Shown one piece after another: positions 18,049 through 26,852 of a DNA stretch of 59,748 nucleotides. Origin of the DNA: Dyadobacter psychrotolerans (lineage in GTDB: Bacteria > Bacteroidota > Bacteroidia > Cytophagales > Spirosomataceae). The stretch covers positions 354,521 to 414,268 of the forward strand of contig NZ_SMFL01000006.1 in NCBI RefSeq assembly GCF_004349265.1, written 5' to 3'. The notes under the pieces were generated by a model. It searched no databases. It was not told the origin of the DNA and saw only the letters and a program-made list of their open reading frames with translations. The position numbers and the translations under genes are program-made. Position 1 is the stretch's first letter; each line of letters starts with the position of its first letter.

Positions 18049-18882
18049 ATGAAAGTATCTGTCTGCGTACCTGCCTATAACCACGAAAAGTATATCGCCC
18101 AAATGCTCGATGGTGCTTTGATGCAGCAAACGACGTTTCCGTTTGAAATTGTGATCGGTGATGATGCTTCTACGGATAGTACTCAGGAAATTATCCGGGA
18201 ATATATAAAAAGATATCCCGGCAGAATCAACGCCTTTTTACACAAAGAAAATCAGGGCCCAACAGAACCCAAAGAATTTGCTGGCAGAAACAACGTACTC
18301 GCTTTACTAAAAGCCTGCAGGGGGGAATATGTGGCCATGTGCGAAGGTGATGATTACTGGACAGATCCGCTCAAACTTCAAAAACAGGTCAATTTTCTTG
18401 ATGCAAATCCCGACTTCGCAATTTGCCATCACAACGTTGAAGTGATTTATGAAGATGGTTCGCCAAGCCATTTTTTCAATAATGCAGACCAAAAACTTGT
18501 TTCGACGATTGAAGATATTCTGGAAGACAAATGGTTTATGGCCACCGCAAGCTGGTTATATCGAAATCATTTTCTGATCAATGACTTTGCAGACTGGCAT
18601 GCATCAGCGGCTGCAGGCGACTGGGCAGTAGTTATTCAGCTGGCAGCGCATGGTAAAATCGGTTATTTACCGGAGAACATGGGAATTTACCGGAAGCATA
18701 GTGCGGGACTAAGCAACGTACATGCACAAACCAATATACGGTTTTGGGAAAACAGGAAGGAGATGTTTGAAAACGTCAACAAATGGCTTGATCTTCGTTA
18801 TGACAATACCATTCAGAAAACGGTTTCAAAATACAACGCTTACCTATCGGAAGCCGAAAAAATTGGAGGTTCCGATTTATAA
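18049..18882 (+). CDS. Family 2 glycosyltransferase
   Basis: 277 residues. GT-A fold: VSVCVPAYNHEKYIAQML, EIVIGDDASTDSTQEI, and the acceptor/metal region EYVAMCEGDDYWTDPLKLQKQV, with a further conserved FAICHHNV. The E-G-D-D-Y-W-T-D-P signature defines a common GT2 branch for surface polysaccharides. Donor and acceptor unknown. No membrane segment. Followed after 36 bases by another GT2. Confidence 0.9.
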   Translation: MKVSVCVPAYNHEKYIAQMLDGALMQQTTFPFEIVIGDDASTDSTQEIIREYIKRYPGRINAFLHKENQGPTEPKEFAGRNNVLALLKACRGEYVAMCEGDDYWTDPLKLQKQVNFLDANPDFAICHHNVEVIYEDGSPSHFFNNADQKLVSTIEDILEDKWFMATASWLYRNHFLINDFADWHASAAAGDWAVVIQLAAHGKIGYLPENMGIYRKHSAGLSNVHAQTNIRFWENRKEMFENVNKWLDLRYDNTIQKTVSKYNAYLSEAEKIGGSDL

Positions 18883-18918
18883 TCTTTAATTTGTACTGTT
18901 TTCATCACATTAACCTAC

Positions 18919-19683
18919 ATGAAGCTAAGCATCGTAATACCAGCTTATAACGAGGAGGAATCTATATCGCACACGTTAAGATCTCTTTACGGAACCTTAA
19001 ATAAATACAATATACCTCACGAAATTTGCGTCACAAACGACAATTCCAAAGATGGTACATTAAGAGTCCTTGATGAGCTTTCGCTGGAAATTCCAACATT
19101 AACCTACTATACCAATCCGGGTCCTAATGGTTTTGGATACGCTGTTCGTTATGGCCTGGAACGCTTTAAAGGAGACTGCGTCGCGGTGTTTATGGCAGAT
19201 ATGTCCGATGACCCTGAGGATTTAGTAAAGTATTATTTCAAAATGCTTGAAGGCAATTATGACTGCGTTTTTGGCTCGCGTTGGGAAAAAGGTGGAAAAG
19301 TAGTAGATTATCCGGCAGTGAAAAAAGTGATCAACCGTGTTGCCAATTTTATCGTAAAGATGGTAATGGGCATTAAATATAATGACACTACCAACGCATT
19401 TAAATTATACAAAAGAGAGACCATAGAGGGCATAAAACCTTTTCTGGCTCCGCACTTTAACCTCACCATTGAACTCCCGCTAAAAGCAATGGTGCGCGGC
19501 TACAATTATGCCGTAGTGCCAAATAGTTGGACCAACCGTAAATACGGTGAATCAAAACTTAAAATTAAGGAAATGGGTAGCCGGTACTTTTTTATCCTGA
19601 TGTACTGCCTGATTGAAAAATATTTCTCACAAGGTGATTTTATGAAAAAATCCGTCGCTCCGACGAAGGAGGTGAGCAGGTAA
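18919..19683 (+). CDS. Family 2 glycosyltransferase (DPM1-like)
   Basis: 254 residues. LSIVIPAYNEEESISHTL, EICVTNDNSKDGTLRVL, VAVFMADMSDDPEDLVKYY and VFGSRWEKGG place it in the polyprenyl-phosphate sugar synthase branch. Donor unknown. The -x-x-D-x-S-D-x-P-E-D motif is complete. No C-terminal membrane helices. It ends the plus-strand glycan cluster; an inverted-repeat element follows immediately and may form the 3' end of the transcript. Confidence 0.9.
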   Translation: MKLSIVIPAYNEEESISHTLRSLYGTLNKYNIPHEICVTNDNSKDGTLRVLDELSLEIPTLTYYTNPGPNGFGYAVRYGLERFKGDCVAVFMADMSDDPEDLVKYYFKMLEGNYDCVFGSRWEKGGKVVDYPAVKKVINRVANFIVKMVMGIKYNDTTNAFKLYKRETIEGIKPFLAPHFNLTIELPLKAMVRGYNYAVVPNSWTNRKYGESKLKIKEMGSRYFFILMYCLIEKYFSQGDFMKKSVAPTKEVSR

Positions 19684-19684
19684 T

Positions 19685-19756
19685 AGTTAAGTTCACAGTT
19701 TTAAGTTTACAGTAACAACTTACTTAGTCTGCGAACTGTCTACTAAAAACTTAATA
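19685..19756. repeat. AGTTTACAG-type inverted repeat element, copy 4
   Basis: Left arm GTTAAGTTCACAGTTTTAAG, right arm GCGAACTGTCTACTAAAAAC then TTAAT. The arms are imperfect reverse complements. It lies between convergent genes ending at 19683 (+) and 19761 (-), so it may act as a terminator. Confidence 0.6.
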
Positions 19757-19760
19757 CTTC

Positions 19761-20210
19761 TTACCTGATCCATTCCTGGATAAACGTCATCTTATGCGCC
19801 AGATAGGAAATTGCCAGTCCCCAGACAACGGCGCTTATTGACATCCACAAAAAGATAGAAGTACGCGGAACACGAAACGCTACAGCCAGCAGAGGCCCGA
19901 AAATCGGAGTAAAAAGCGGGGGTGTTAAAAAGGCAATTCCGATTATGCCAAATTTCTTCCATATCCTGACGGCCAGACGGTTGGTTCTGCTAAACCTTTT
20001 TGACGGGGTTTTACGATGTTTTTTTACCAAAGCCTGAACACCCTTTCCTGCAAAAGTTAGCAGTACCACACTGAACATCATACCAAAGGCTGAAAAAAAA
20101 GCTGTTTCAAGCCAGTTCAGTTTTAGAATAACTCCGGTTATGGGTCCGCCGAAAAATTTCAGCATACTCGCCAGGGCAACGGACAGATATTTAAGCAAAA
20201 GGGTTTTCAT
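19761..20210 (-). CDS. Small multipass membrane protein
   Basis: 149 residues with about three membrane segments: N-terminal FSAFGMMFSVVLLTFAGKG, then GIIGIAFLTPPLFTPIFGPLLAVAF and SIFLWMSISAVVWGLAISYL. A basic loop (KKHRKTPSKRFSRTNRLAVRIWKK) lies between. The P-x-x-x-P-x-x-G-P pattern resembles small multidrug-export/YqaA-type proteins, but I cannot name the family. Its ATG overlaps the dxr stop (TAATG), so it is translationally coupled to dxr; a link in function is only suggested by position. Confidence 0.7.
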   Translation of the reverse strand: MKTLLLKYLSVALASMLKFFGGPITGVILKLNWLETAFFSAFGMMFSVVLLTFAGKGVQALVKKHRKTPSKRFSRTNRLAVRIWKKFGIIGIAFLTPPLFTPIFGPLLAVAFRVPRTSIFLWMSISAVVWGLAISYLAHKMTFIQEWIR

Positions 20211-21373
20211 TATATTTTCACCGGTATCATTTCAGAAGCAAAACGTCTTGCTGCTTCATTTGTTTGAACATAATCAGAATAGGTTGGATTTTGGATGTAT
20301 TCAGTCTTAGCTAATGTATCAATGATTACGTCTGAGATTTCAAGAAATCCGATCCGGTCATGAAGAAAAGCATCTACTGCTATTTCGTTGGCAGCGTTAA
20401 TGATACAGGCCGCATTTCCGCCTTTTTCCAGAACTTCATAAGCCACAGCCAGGTTACGAAAAGTTTCGAGATCCGGTTTTTCAAAGGTAAGCGAAGGAAA
20501 ATCCGGGAAGTTAAATCTGGGGAAATCTGATTTCAATCGTAATGGATAGTGAAGCGCGTACTGAATCGGCAACTTCATATCAGGTAAGCCCATCTGTGCT
20601 TTTAAACTCCCGTCCTCAAACTGAACCAGCGAGTGAACAATGCTTTGCGGATGTACGATAACATCAATTTGGCTTGCTCTCAGATCAAACAGCCATTTTG
20701 CTTCTATCACTTCCAGACCTTTGTTCATCAAAGTTGCTGAATCGATCGTGATTTTAGCCCCCATCGCCCAGTTTGGGTGTTTGAGTGCCTGCTGTTTGGT
20801 TACAGAAGACAGAAACGTCCGGTCTTTTCCGCGAAACGGCCCGCCGGAGGCAGTTAAAATAATTTTTTCAATCTTATTTTCTGACTCACCAGCCAGGCAC
20901 TGAAAAATAGCAGAATGCTCTGAATCAACCGGATATATATTGATTTTATATTCTTTGGCAAGATTCATGATCAACTCTCCTGCCACCACAAGCGTTTCTT
21001 TGTTTGCGAGGGCGATATCCTTGCCGGCTCTTATGGCATGTATCGTAGGAAGTAATCCTGCATAACCGACCATTGCCGTGAGTACGGTATCAATTGTTTC
21101 GGATTCAACCACGGATACCAACGCATCTGCACCGCTGTAAACTTTAACTGGAAAGCCGGACAGCGCTGAGGCAACTTTATCATGCAGTGTTTTATTTCCG
21201 ATGACAACCTCTCTGGGTAAAAATGTTGCGGCCTGTTTAATAAGTAAATCAGCATTATCCTGCGCCGTAAGTACCTCAACCGAAAATGTTTCAGGATTTG
21301 CTGCAATTACTTCCAGTGCCTGGGTGCCGATAGAACCGGTTGATCCCAGGATAGCTATTCGTTTTTTTGTCAT
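20210..21373 (-). CDS. dxr: 1-deoxy-D-xylulose 5-phosphate reductoisomerase
   Basis: 387 residues; second enzyme of the MEP isoprenoid pathway, converting DXP to MEP with NADPH. NADPH-binding IAILGSTGSIGTQALEVI is at the N-terminus; metal/substrate motifs are PVDSEHSAIFQCL, TASGGPFR, HPNWAMGAKITIDSATLMNKGLEVIEA and VHPQSIVHSLV. Full length. It is coupled to the downstream membrane protein (TAATG) and preceded by the GH3-family gene 24 bases upstream. dxs of the same pathway lies at 57024 in this window. Confidence 0.97.
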   Translation of the reverse strand: MTKKRIAILGSTGSIGTQALEVIAANPETFSVEVLTAQDNADLLIKQAATFLPREVVIGNKTLHDKVASALSGFPVKVYSGADALVSVVESETIDTVLTAMVGYAGLLPTIHAIRAGKDIALANKETLVVAGELIMNLAKEYKINIYPVDSEHSAIFQCLAGESENKIEKIILTASGGPFRGKDRTFLSSVTKQQALKHPNWAMGAKITIDSATLMNKGLEVIEAKWLFDLRASQIDVIVHPQSIVHSLVQFEDGSLKAQMGLPDMKLPIQYALHYPLRLKSDFPRFNFPDFPSLTFEKPDLETFRNLAVAYEVLEKGGNAACIINAANEIAVDAFLHDRIGFLEISDVIIDTLAKTEYIQNPTYSDYVQTNEAARRFASEMIPVKI

Positions 21374-21397
21374 AAAAATACTTTCATGTAATGGCCG

Positions 21398-22897
21398 TCA
21401 CTGGTTAATTTTAGTCAGCTCATCCGCAATCTTGCGGTCATTGGAAAGGCGCGGAACCTTATTTTGCCCGCCAAGTTTGCCGCTTGCACGCATGTAATCA
21501 ATAAAGGAATTTTTACGTAAAGGTTTCAAAACCAGTTGTCTTAAAATACTTCCTTTGATCAGATCGTCGTAATAAACATTTAGTTCGGTCAGGCGCCTGT
21601 CGACATCCTGTACAAACTGCTCCATATTATTCGGTAAGGTAGCGAATTCTACCAGCCATTCATGATACGGCAGGCCGCCTTGCTCAGGCGCAACCATTGG
21701 TGCAACCGTGAATTCAACCACTTCTACCTCCGGATGACGCTCCATGCCATACCTCAGCGCTTTTTCGATTTCCTCCCCTATCACATGTTCTCCGAAAGCA
21801 GAAATAAAATGTTTGATTCTGCCGGTCACTAAAACCCGATAGGGATTGGTAGATACAAAACGAATAGTATCGCCAAGTGAATAACCCCAAAGCCCTGCAT
21901 TGTTATTGATGATCATGGCGTAGTTTTTCCCTATTTCCACTTCTCCGATCGACAGGCGTTTTGGATTTTCATCGAAAAAGTTTTCTGTTGGTATAAATTC
22001 GTAAAAAATTCCGGTGTCAAGAAGCAGCAAAAGCCCTTCCTCATCCTGTGAATCCTGATAGGCGAAAAAACCCTCTGATGCCGGATAAAGCTCAATAGAG
22101 TCGATTGGCTTTCCGATCGATTCGAAAAGTTTGGCTCTGTACGGTTCAAAATTCACGCCGCCGTAAATGAACAGGGAGAATTCGGGAAATACGTCTTTGA
22201 TCTTTTTTCCTGTTCGGGCAATGATTCTGTCAAAATACATTTGAACCCAGGGCGGAATGCCTGAAATCAGCGACATGGGCTGATCTATGGTTTCATCAAT
22301 AATCTTGTCAAGCTTCGTTTCCCAATCTTCTATACAATTGGTTTCGTAGCTGGGCAGCTGATTGGCACGCAGGTAAGCCGGAACATGATGATTGGAAATT
22401 CCGGACAAACGGCCTGTCAGCACACCACCAGTTTCGGTAAGTACAGGACTGCCCGACAAAAAAATGAGTTTATTATCCAGAAATTGTGCCTTGCCCGTTT
22501 CAGCAATATAAGTCAATATGGCATTGCGGGCGGAGTTGATATGATTTGAAATCGAGTCTTTTGAAATAGGGATATATTTTGTTCCGGAAGTTGTTCCCGA
22601 TGTTTTTGCAAAATATAAAGGTTTGCCGGGCCATAAAATATTTTCTTCGCCCTCTTTAATCTTTGATATGTAACCTTTTAAATCTTCATAGTCGCTTACC
22701 GGAACAGCACTTTTAAAATCCACATAGGAATGAATATCTTTAAAGAAATGATCCTTTCCGAACTGCGTATTCATGGCTTTTTGTACCAGGCCTGTACGCC
22801 ATTTTTCCTGGACTTCCCTGCTTGCTGCAATCCATTCATGTTGCTGAGCAACGATATAACGAGCCAGGGGCTCACTTAAAAATGCTTTGATTCCCAT
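21398..22897 (-). CDS. GH3 (auxin-responsive promoter) family protein
   Basis: 499 residues; member of the acyl-acid amido synthetase superfamily, which adenylates a carboxylate and joins it to an amine. Visible are the ATP-binding YFAKTSGTTSGTKYIPIS (residues ~92-109), LFIYGGVNFEPY, IELYPASEGFFAYQ and VTGRIKHFISAFGEHVIGEEIE. Plant members conjugate hormones; bacterial substrates are mostly unknown. Conserved in Bacteroidota. First gene of a minus-strand group with dxr. Confidence 0.92.
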   Translation of the reverse strand: MGIKAFLSEPLARYIVAQQHEWIAASREVQEKWRTGLVQKAMNTQFGKDHFFKDIHSYVDFKSAVPVSDYEDLKGYISKIKEGEENILWPGKPLYFAKTSGTTSGTKYIPISKDSISNHINSARNAILTYIAETGKAQFLDNKLIFLSGSPVLTETGGVLTGRLSGISNHHVPAYLRANQLPSYETNCIEDWETKLDKIIDETIDQPMSLISGIPPWVQMYFDRIIARTGKKIKDVFPEFSLFIYGGVNFEPYRAKLFESIGKPIDSIELYPASEGFFAYQDSQDEEGLLLLLDTGIFYEFIPTENFFDENPKRLSIGEVEIGKNYAMIINNNAGLWGYSLGDTIRFVSTNPYRVLVTGRIKHFISAFGEHVIGEEIEKALRYGMERHPEVEVVEFTVAPMVAPEQGGLPYHEWLVEFATLPNNMEQFVQDVDRRLTELNVYYDDLIKGSILRQLVLKPLRKNSFIDYMRASGKLGGQNKVPRLSNDRKIADELTKINQ

Positions 22898-23208
22898 AGT
22901 AAAAACAAATGTACACAGGATTTGTAAATTCTATTCTCAATGCCCTTTCACCCGAAACAGCATTGAGCCTTTGTTTACTTGTTTACATCTTGAAATATTT
23001 TGCTTTTCAAAAGGTAAAATAGATAAACATCTATACAAAAACTGACCTGCTTACAACTAGTTTTACATGGCAAAAACAGCCCGTTTTAAGCCCTTTCTAA
23101 ACGTATAACAATACAGTTGGTGAAATTTATTAAATGCCTTTGTTTGTGGGTAATTATCTGTAATTTTGCACACCTGAAATCAAAGAGAGGGAAATTTTAA
23201 AAAAATAT
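22898..23208. other. Intergenic region between divergent GH3 and mreB genes
   Basis: 311 AT-rich bases with no convincing ORF on either strand. It holds the mreB promoter (23139-23168) and presumably a GH3/dxr promoter. Nothing else recognised. Confidence 0.6.
23139..23168 (+). promoter_or_regulatory. Bacteroidota-type promoter of mreB
   Basis: TTTG (23139-23142), an 18-base spacer, TAATTTTG (23161-23168), fitting TTTG / TAnnTTTG. About 40 bases before the mreB ATG. Confidence 0.65.
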
Positions 23209-24234
23209 ATGGGATTGTTTGATTTTTTGACAAGCGACATAGCGATTGATTTAGGGACTGCAAATACCCTGATCATCCATAAAGATACAGTAGTTGTTGA
23301 TGAGCCTTCGATTATTGCCATGGATAAAACCACCGGCAAAGTGTTAGCGATAGGACACACAGCTATGCAGATGCACGAGAAGACCAACGAAAATATAAAG
23401 ACGATCCGTCCACTTAAAGACGGTGTAATCGCAGACTTTACAGCAGCAGAAATGATGATCCGGGGTATGATCAAAATGATCGACACCGGGAGCCGTTTTT
23501 TCACACCTTCACACAGAATGGTGGTTTGTATTCCGTCTGGTATTACCGAGGTTGAAAAACGTGCTGTGAAGGATTCCTGTGAACATGCGGGAGCCAAAGA
23601 AGTATACATGGTTCATGAGCCCATTGCCGCGGCCATTGGTATCGGCATTGACATTACCCAGCCAAACGGTGTGATGATTGTAGACATTGGCGGAGGTACG
23701 ACCGAAATTGCTGTTATTGCTCTTTCCGGTATTGTCTGCGAGCAGTCGGTACGTATTGCAGGTGATGTTTTCACGCGTGATATCGTAGATTACATGCGCC
23801 GTGAGCACAACTTGCTGATCGGGGAACGTTCTGCTGAGCTTATTAAAATGGCAATCGGATCTGCTTCTCCTGAACTGGAAATTGCTTTGGAAGATTACCA
23901 GGTTCGCGGCCGGGATTTAATGACTGGTATTCCCAAAGAAATTCGGGTTACATACAGCGAGATTGCTTATTCTCTGGATAAATCCATTTCCAAAATAGAA
24001 GAAGGTGTAATGAAAGCGCTGGAAATTTCTCCTCCGGAGCTTTCTGCGGATATTTTCAAAAATGGTATCTGGCTTACCGGTGGTGGTGCCCTTATACATG
24101 GTTTGGACCGCCGTATTTCCCAAAAAACCAAATTACCGGTTCATATTGCCGATGATCCGTTAAAGGCAGTTGTAAAAGGTACCGGAGAAGTTCTGAAAAA
24201 CCTGGAACTTTATAAGCCTGTATTGATTTCGTAG
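23209..24234 (+). CDS. mreB: Rod shape-determining protein MreB
   Basis: 341 residues; bacterial actin that guides lateral wall synthesis. Actin-fold motifs: phosphate 1 IAIDLGTANTLI, connect and phosphate 2 GVMIVDIGGGTTEIAVIAL, and adenosine loop IWLTGGGALIHGLD. Also CIPSGITEVEKRAV and EPIAAAIGIG. Full length. First gene of mreBCD, with a hairpin in the 66-base mreB-mreC gap. Confidence 0.97.
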   Translation: MGLFDFLTSDIAIDLGTANTLIIHKDTVVVDEPSIIAMDKTTGKVLAIGHTAMQMHEKTNENIKTIRPLKDGVIADFTAAEMMIRGMIKMIDTGSRFFTPSHRMVVCIPSGITEVEKRAVKDSCEHAGAKEVYMVHEPIAAAIGIGIDITQPNGVMIVDIGGGTTEIAVIALSGIVCEQSVRIAGDVFTRDIVDYMRREHNLLIGERSAELIKMAIGSASPELEIALEDYQVRGRDLMTGIPKEIRVTYSEIAYSLDKSISKIEEGVMKALEISPPELSADIFKNGIWLTGGGALIHGLDRRISQKTKLPVHIADDPLKAVVKGTGEVLKNLELYKPVLIS

Positions 24235-24243
24235 TGTCGGATC

Positions 24244-24290
24244 GTTCACAGTTTATTCAGCAGGTTCTGTTGAATAAACTGCGGGTGAAC
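24244..24290. promoter_or_regulatory. Hairpin between mreB and mreC
   Basis: GTTCAC (24244-24249) plus AGTTTATTCA (24250-24259) pair with TGAATAAACT (24271-24280) plus GTGAAC (24285-24290), with a small bulge. No T-run, so it looks more like an RNA stabiliser or processing signal than a terminator. Confidence 0.5.
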
Positions 24291-24300
24291 ATTTAAGCCC

Positions 24301-25140
24301 ATGCTCCAGCTTGTTGATTTCGTTTTCAGGAATCGTTTCTTTTTGGTATTTGTATTGCTGGAAGTTCTCAGTGTATGGTTGATCGTGCGTAACAATTCCT
24401 ATTGGGGTGCTACCTACTTTAACACTTCTAATTATTACGTTGCCAAAACGTTGACGTTATCCAATTCTGCAAAGGAATACACCAAGCTTGGTGAGATCAA
24501 TGCCGACCTGGCCAGTGAAAATGCCCGTCTGCATGCACAGCTTGCAGCTCTGAGCCAAAGCAAACCGACAGATGCTCCGGCAGGCTATGTGCCCGATTCT
24601 GTTTTCGCTTCAAGGTTTACTTACACGGTCGCCAAGGTAGTCGACAACGAGACTACCAAAACGAACAATGTCATTACCATTGACAAAGGCACAGCACATG
24701 GAATTAAACCGGGAATGGGTGTTATTTCAGCAACCGGCGTGGTGGGGAAGGTTCGTTTTTGTTCCGAAAATTATTCCGTCATAACTTCTATCCTGCATTC
24801 ACAGTTTATGGTGTCATCCAGGCTGATCAGGAGCAACGAAATCGGTTATGCCAAATGGTCCGGGAAAGATCCGAATGTGATCGACTTGATAGATGTTTCG
24901 AAGTATACAAAGATTTTCAAAGGAGACTCTGCTGTTACCTCTAATCAAAACTCGGTTTTTCCGCCGGGGATCATGGTGGGCAAGGTTGAGAGTGTTACGG
25001 TACACCCGGATCAGACATTTTACAACATCGTTCTGCGGCTCGCCACAGACTTTAGAAACCTTTCATATGTCTATGTGGTACAAAATCACCAACTTGGGGA
25101 ACAGCAACAACTTAAATCACGTACTGAAGAGCTAAAATGA
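24301..25140 (+). CDS. mreC: Rod shape-determining protein MreC
   Basis: 279 residues. N-terminal membrane helix (FFLVFVLLEVLSVWLIV), a coiled-coil stretch (~55-85), then the beta-barrel MreC core with TIDKGTAHGIKPGMGVISATGVVGKV and SSRLIRSNEIGYAKWSG. It links MreB filaments to periplasmic wall enzymes. The stop overlaps the mreD start (ATGA), so the two are coupled. Confidence 0.94.
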   Translation: MLQLVDFVFRNRFFLVFVLLEVLSVWLIVRNNSYWGATYFNTSNYYVAKTLTLSNSAKEYTKLGEINADLASENARLHAQLAALSQSKPTDAPAGYVPDSVFASRFTYTVAKVVDNETTKTNNVITIDKGTAHGIKPGMGVISATGVVGKVRFCSENYSVITSILHSQFMVSSRLIRSNEIGYAKWSGKDPNVIDLIDVSKYTKIFKGDSAVTSNQNSVFPPGIMVGKVESVTVHPDQTFYNIVLRLATDFRNLSYVYVVQNHQLGEQQQLKSRTEELK

Positions 25141-25640
25141 GTTTACGCGAAACCATTCAATATACTTTAATGATTTTGCTATACCTGTTTCTGCAGATAT
25201 TCATCATGCGGAATCTGGTTTTATTTAATTATGCCTTCTGTTTTGTATACATCGCCGGCGTTCTTTTGCTGCCTGCCGATATTGACAGGCTGTATTTACT
25301 TCTTATTGGTTTTGCAACAGGGTTCGTAGTAGATGTGTTTTCCAACACCTTTGGTATGCATGCTTCGGCTACCGTACTCATCGCATATCTCCGGCCTTTT
25401 TTAATTCAGTATCAAACCGACGCAAAGGGTTCAGAACGTCCGGAAGTGGGAATACGGTCTCAGGGTCTAGGCTCCTTCCTGGCCTATATCATGCCACTCA
25501 TCTTTGTGCACCACGCTATGTTGTTTCTGATAGAAATGAACAATGTCGGGATGATCCTGTACACCACCATACGAATTGCGGCCAGTGTACTTCTTACAAC
25601 AGTAATGATTGTCATCCTGGAACTTTTTTCAAAACGTTAG
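25137..25640 (+). CDS. mreD: Rod shape-determining protein MreD
   Basis: 167 residues with about five membrane segments (MILLYLFLQIFIMRNLVLF, FCFVYIAGVLLLPAD, LYLLLIGFATGFVVDVFSNTFG, LAYIMPLIFVHHAMLFL, IAASVLLTTVMIVILEL). D-x-F-x-x-x-x-G in the third is the MreD signature. It overlaps mreC by 4 bases. The usual downstream mrdA (PBP2) and rodA genes are missing here; a 231-base gene-free gap and an unrelated sigma factor follow. Confidence 0.9.
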   Translation: MSLRETIQYTLMILLYLFLQIFIMRNLVLFNYAFCFVYIAGVLLLPADIDRLYLLLIGFATGFVVDVFSNTFGMHASATVLIAYLRPFLIQYQTDAKGSERPEVGIRSQGLGSFLAYIMPLIFVHHAMLFLIEMNNVGMILYTTIRIAASVLLTTVMIVILELFSKR

Positions 25641-25871
25641 TATGACAATTTGACGGGTGTATGTTACCTGGCTCGTTATTTGATGTATATACATGTAATA
25701 GCGGTAAATAGCAATTCAAGGTTTTAATAATTTGTCAGTTGGCAGGGTTTTTAAGATCGTAGATTTTTTATCGCGTATAAATGGCTTTTCCACTGCTTCA
25801 AAAGGCCATTCATCAAATTTTAATTTGTACCGTTTGGAGCTGTTGTTAATCTTTGTAAATTCAGCATTCCT

Positions 25872-26471
25872 ATGTCAGTTGCCATGTCAGAAACACTAAC
25901 GAATAATGGATATACGGACGACCTTCGATATGAGGTTTTTAACCGTGAATTCATGCCACATATTGATTCCATGTACAACTTCGCCTTCCGTCTTACCATG
26001 GACGAAGACGATGCAAACGACCTGGTTCAGGACACATATCTTAAAGCTTTCAGGTTTATTTCTTCTTTTGAACAGGGTACAAATGCGAAAGCCTGGCTTT
26101 TTCGTATCCTGAAAAACAGTTTTATAAACGATTATCGTAAAAAAAGTAAAGAGCCTTCCAAAGTCGATTATCAGGAGGTAGAAACAACCTATAATTCTGA
26201 GGAAGCATCGGACACAACGTATACAGTTGATCTTCGTGCCGATGCTGTGCAGGAATTGATCGGAGATGAAGTTGCAAATGCTTTGAACGCACTTCCTGTC
26301 GATTTTAGGACTGTTATTATACTTTGTGATATTGAAGGTTTTACATACGAGGAAATGGCCAAAATCCTGGACATTCCGATCGGAACTGTGAGGTCCAGAT
26401 TACACCGTGCACGTAACCTTTTGAAAGAAAAACTAAAGAGTTATGCGAGTTCAATGGGGTATGATTCATAA
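25872..26471 (+). CDS. ECF-type RNA polymerase sigma factor
   Basis: 199 residues. Region 2 (MYNFAFRLTMDEDDANDLVQDTYLKAFRF, with KAWLFRILKNSFINDYRK) and region 4 (LPVDFRTVIILCDIEGFTYEEMAKILDIPIGTVRSRLHRARNLLKE) are complete, joined by a Thr/Glu-rich linker. This is a group highly conserved in Bacteroidota. A small Cys/His protein follows at 26552 and is the likely anti-sigma factor. Start could be M1 or M5. Confidence 0.93.
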   Translation: MSVAMSETLTNNGYTDDLRYEVFNREFMPHIDSMYNFAFRLTMDEDDANDLVQDTYLKAFRFISSFEQGTNAKAWLFRILKNSFINDYRKKSKEPSKVDYQEVETTYNSEEASDTTYTVDLRADAVQELIGDEVANALNALPVDFRTVIILCDIEGFTYEEMAKILDIPIGTVRSRLHRARNLLKEKLKSYASSMGYDS

Positions 26472-26551
26472 GTTGTGAAACTTTTTTTGCAACCTATTTG
26501 GTTATAAGGTACAACTGTACATATTCCAAATTCTTTTTATCATTATTGGTA

Positions 26552-26842
26552 ATGAATGCATCTTTGAATACGCCTTCTGTCACAGAAGAAGCGCAAAACA
26601 AAACCATGAAGCATAATTGCGAGCATCGTGCTGAATGTATGAAAATCATTCAGGCGATACTGGACGACGAAGCGACCGACGCCGAAAAGGATCATTTCAG
26701 AGAAAACATGGATAAGTGCATTCCCTGCATAGAAGCTTACCGGTTAGAGAAATGTATTAAGGATTCTCTTAGTCTCAAAATTCAAAAAAAGCCTTGTCCG
26801 CAAAGCATTTTGGATACAATTATTACAAAAATAAACAGTTAA
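26552..26842 (+). CDS. Putative zinc-binding anti-sigma factor
   Basis: 96 residues from the ATG at 26552. Soluble, with a CEHRAEC cluster and, later, H-x7-C-x2-C (HFRENMDKCIPC), a variant of the zinc anti-sigma (ZAS/zf-HC2) motif H-x3-C-x2-C. It lies 80 bases after the ECF sigma gene, the usual arrangement for a redox- or metal-sensing anti-sigma pair. Role is inferred from motif and place. gmk follows after 10 bases. Confidence 0.75.
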   Translation: MNASLNTPSVTEEAQNKTMKHNCEHRAECMKIIQAILDDEATDAEKDHFRENMDKCIPCIEAYRLEKCIKDSLSLKIQKKPCPQSILDTIITKINS

Positions 26843-26852
26843 TACTGTTCGC

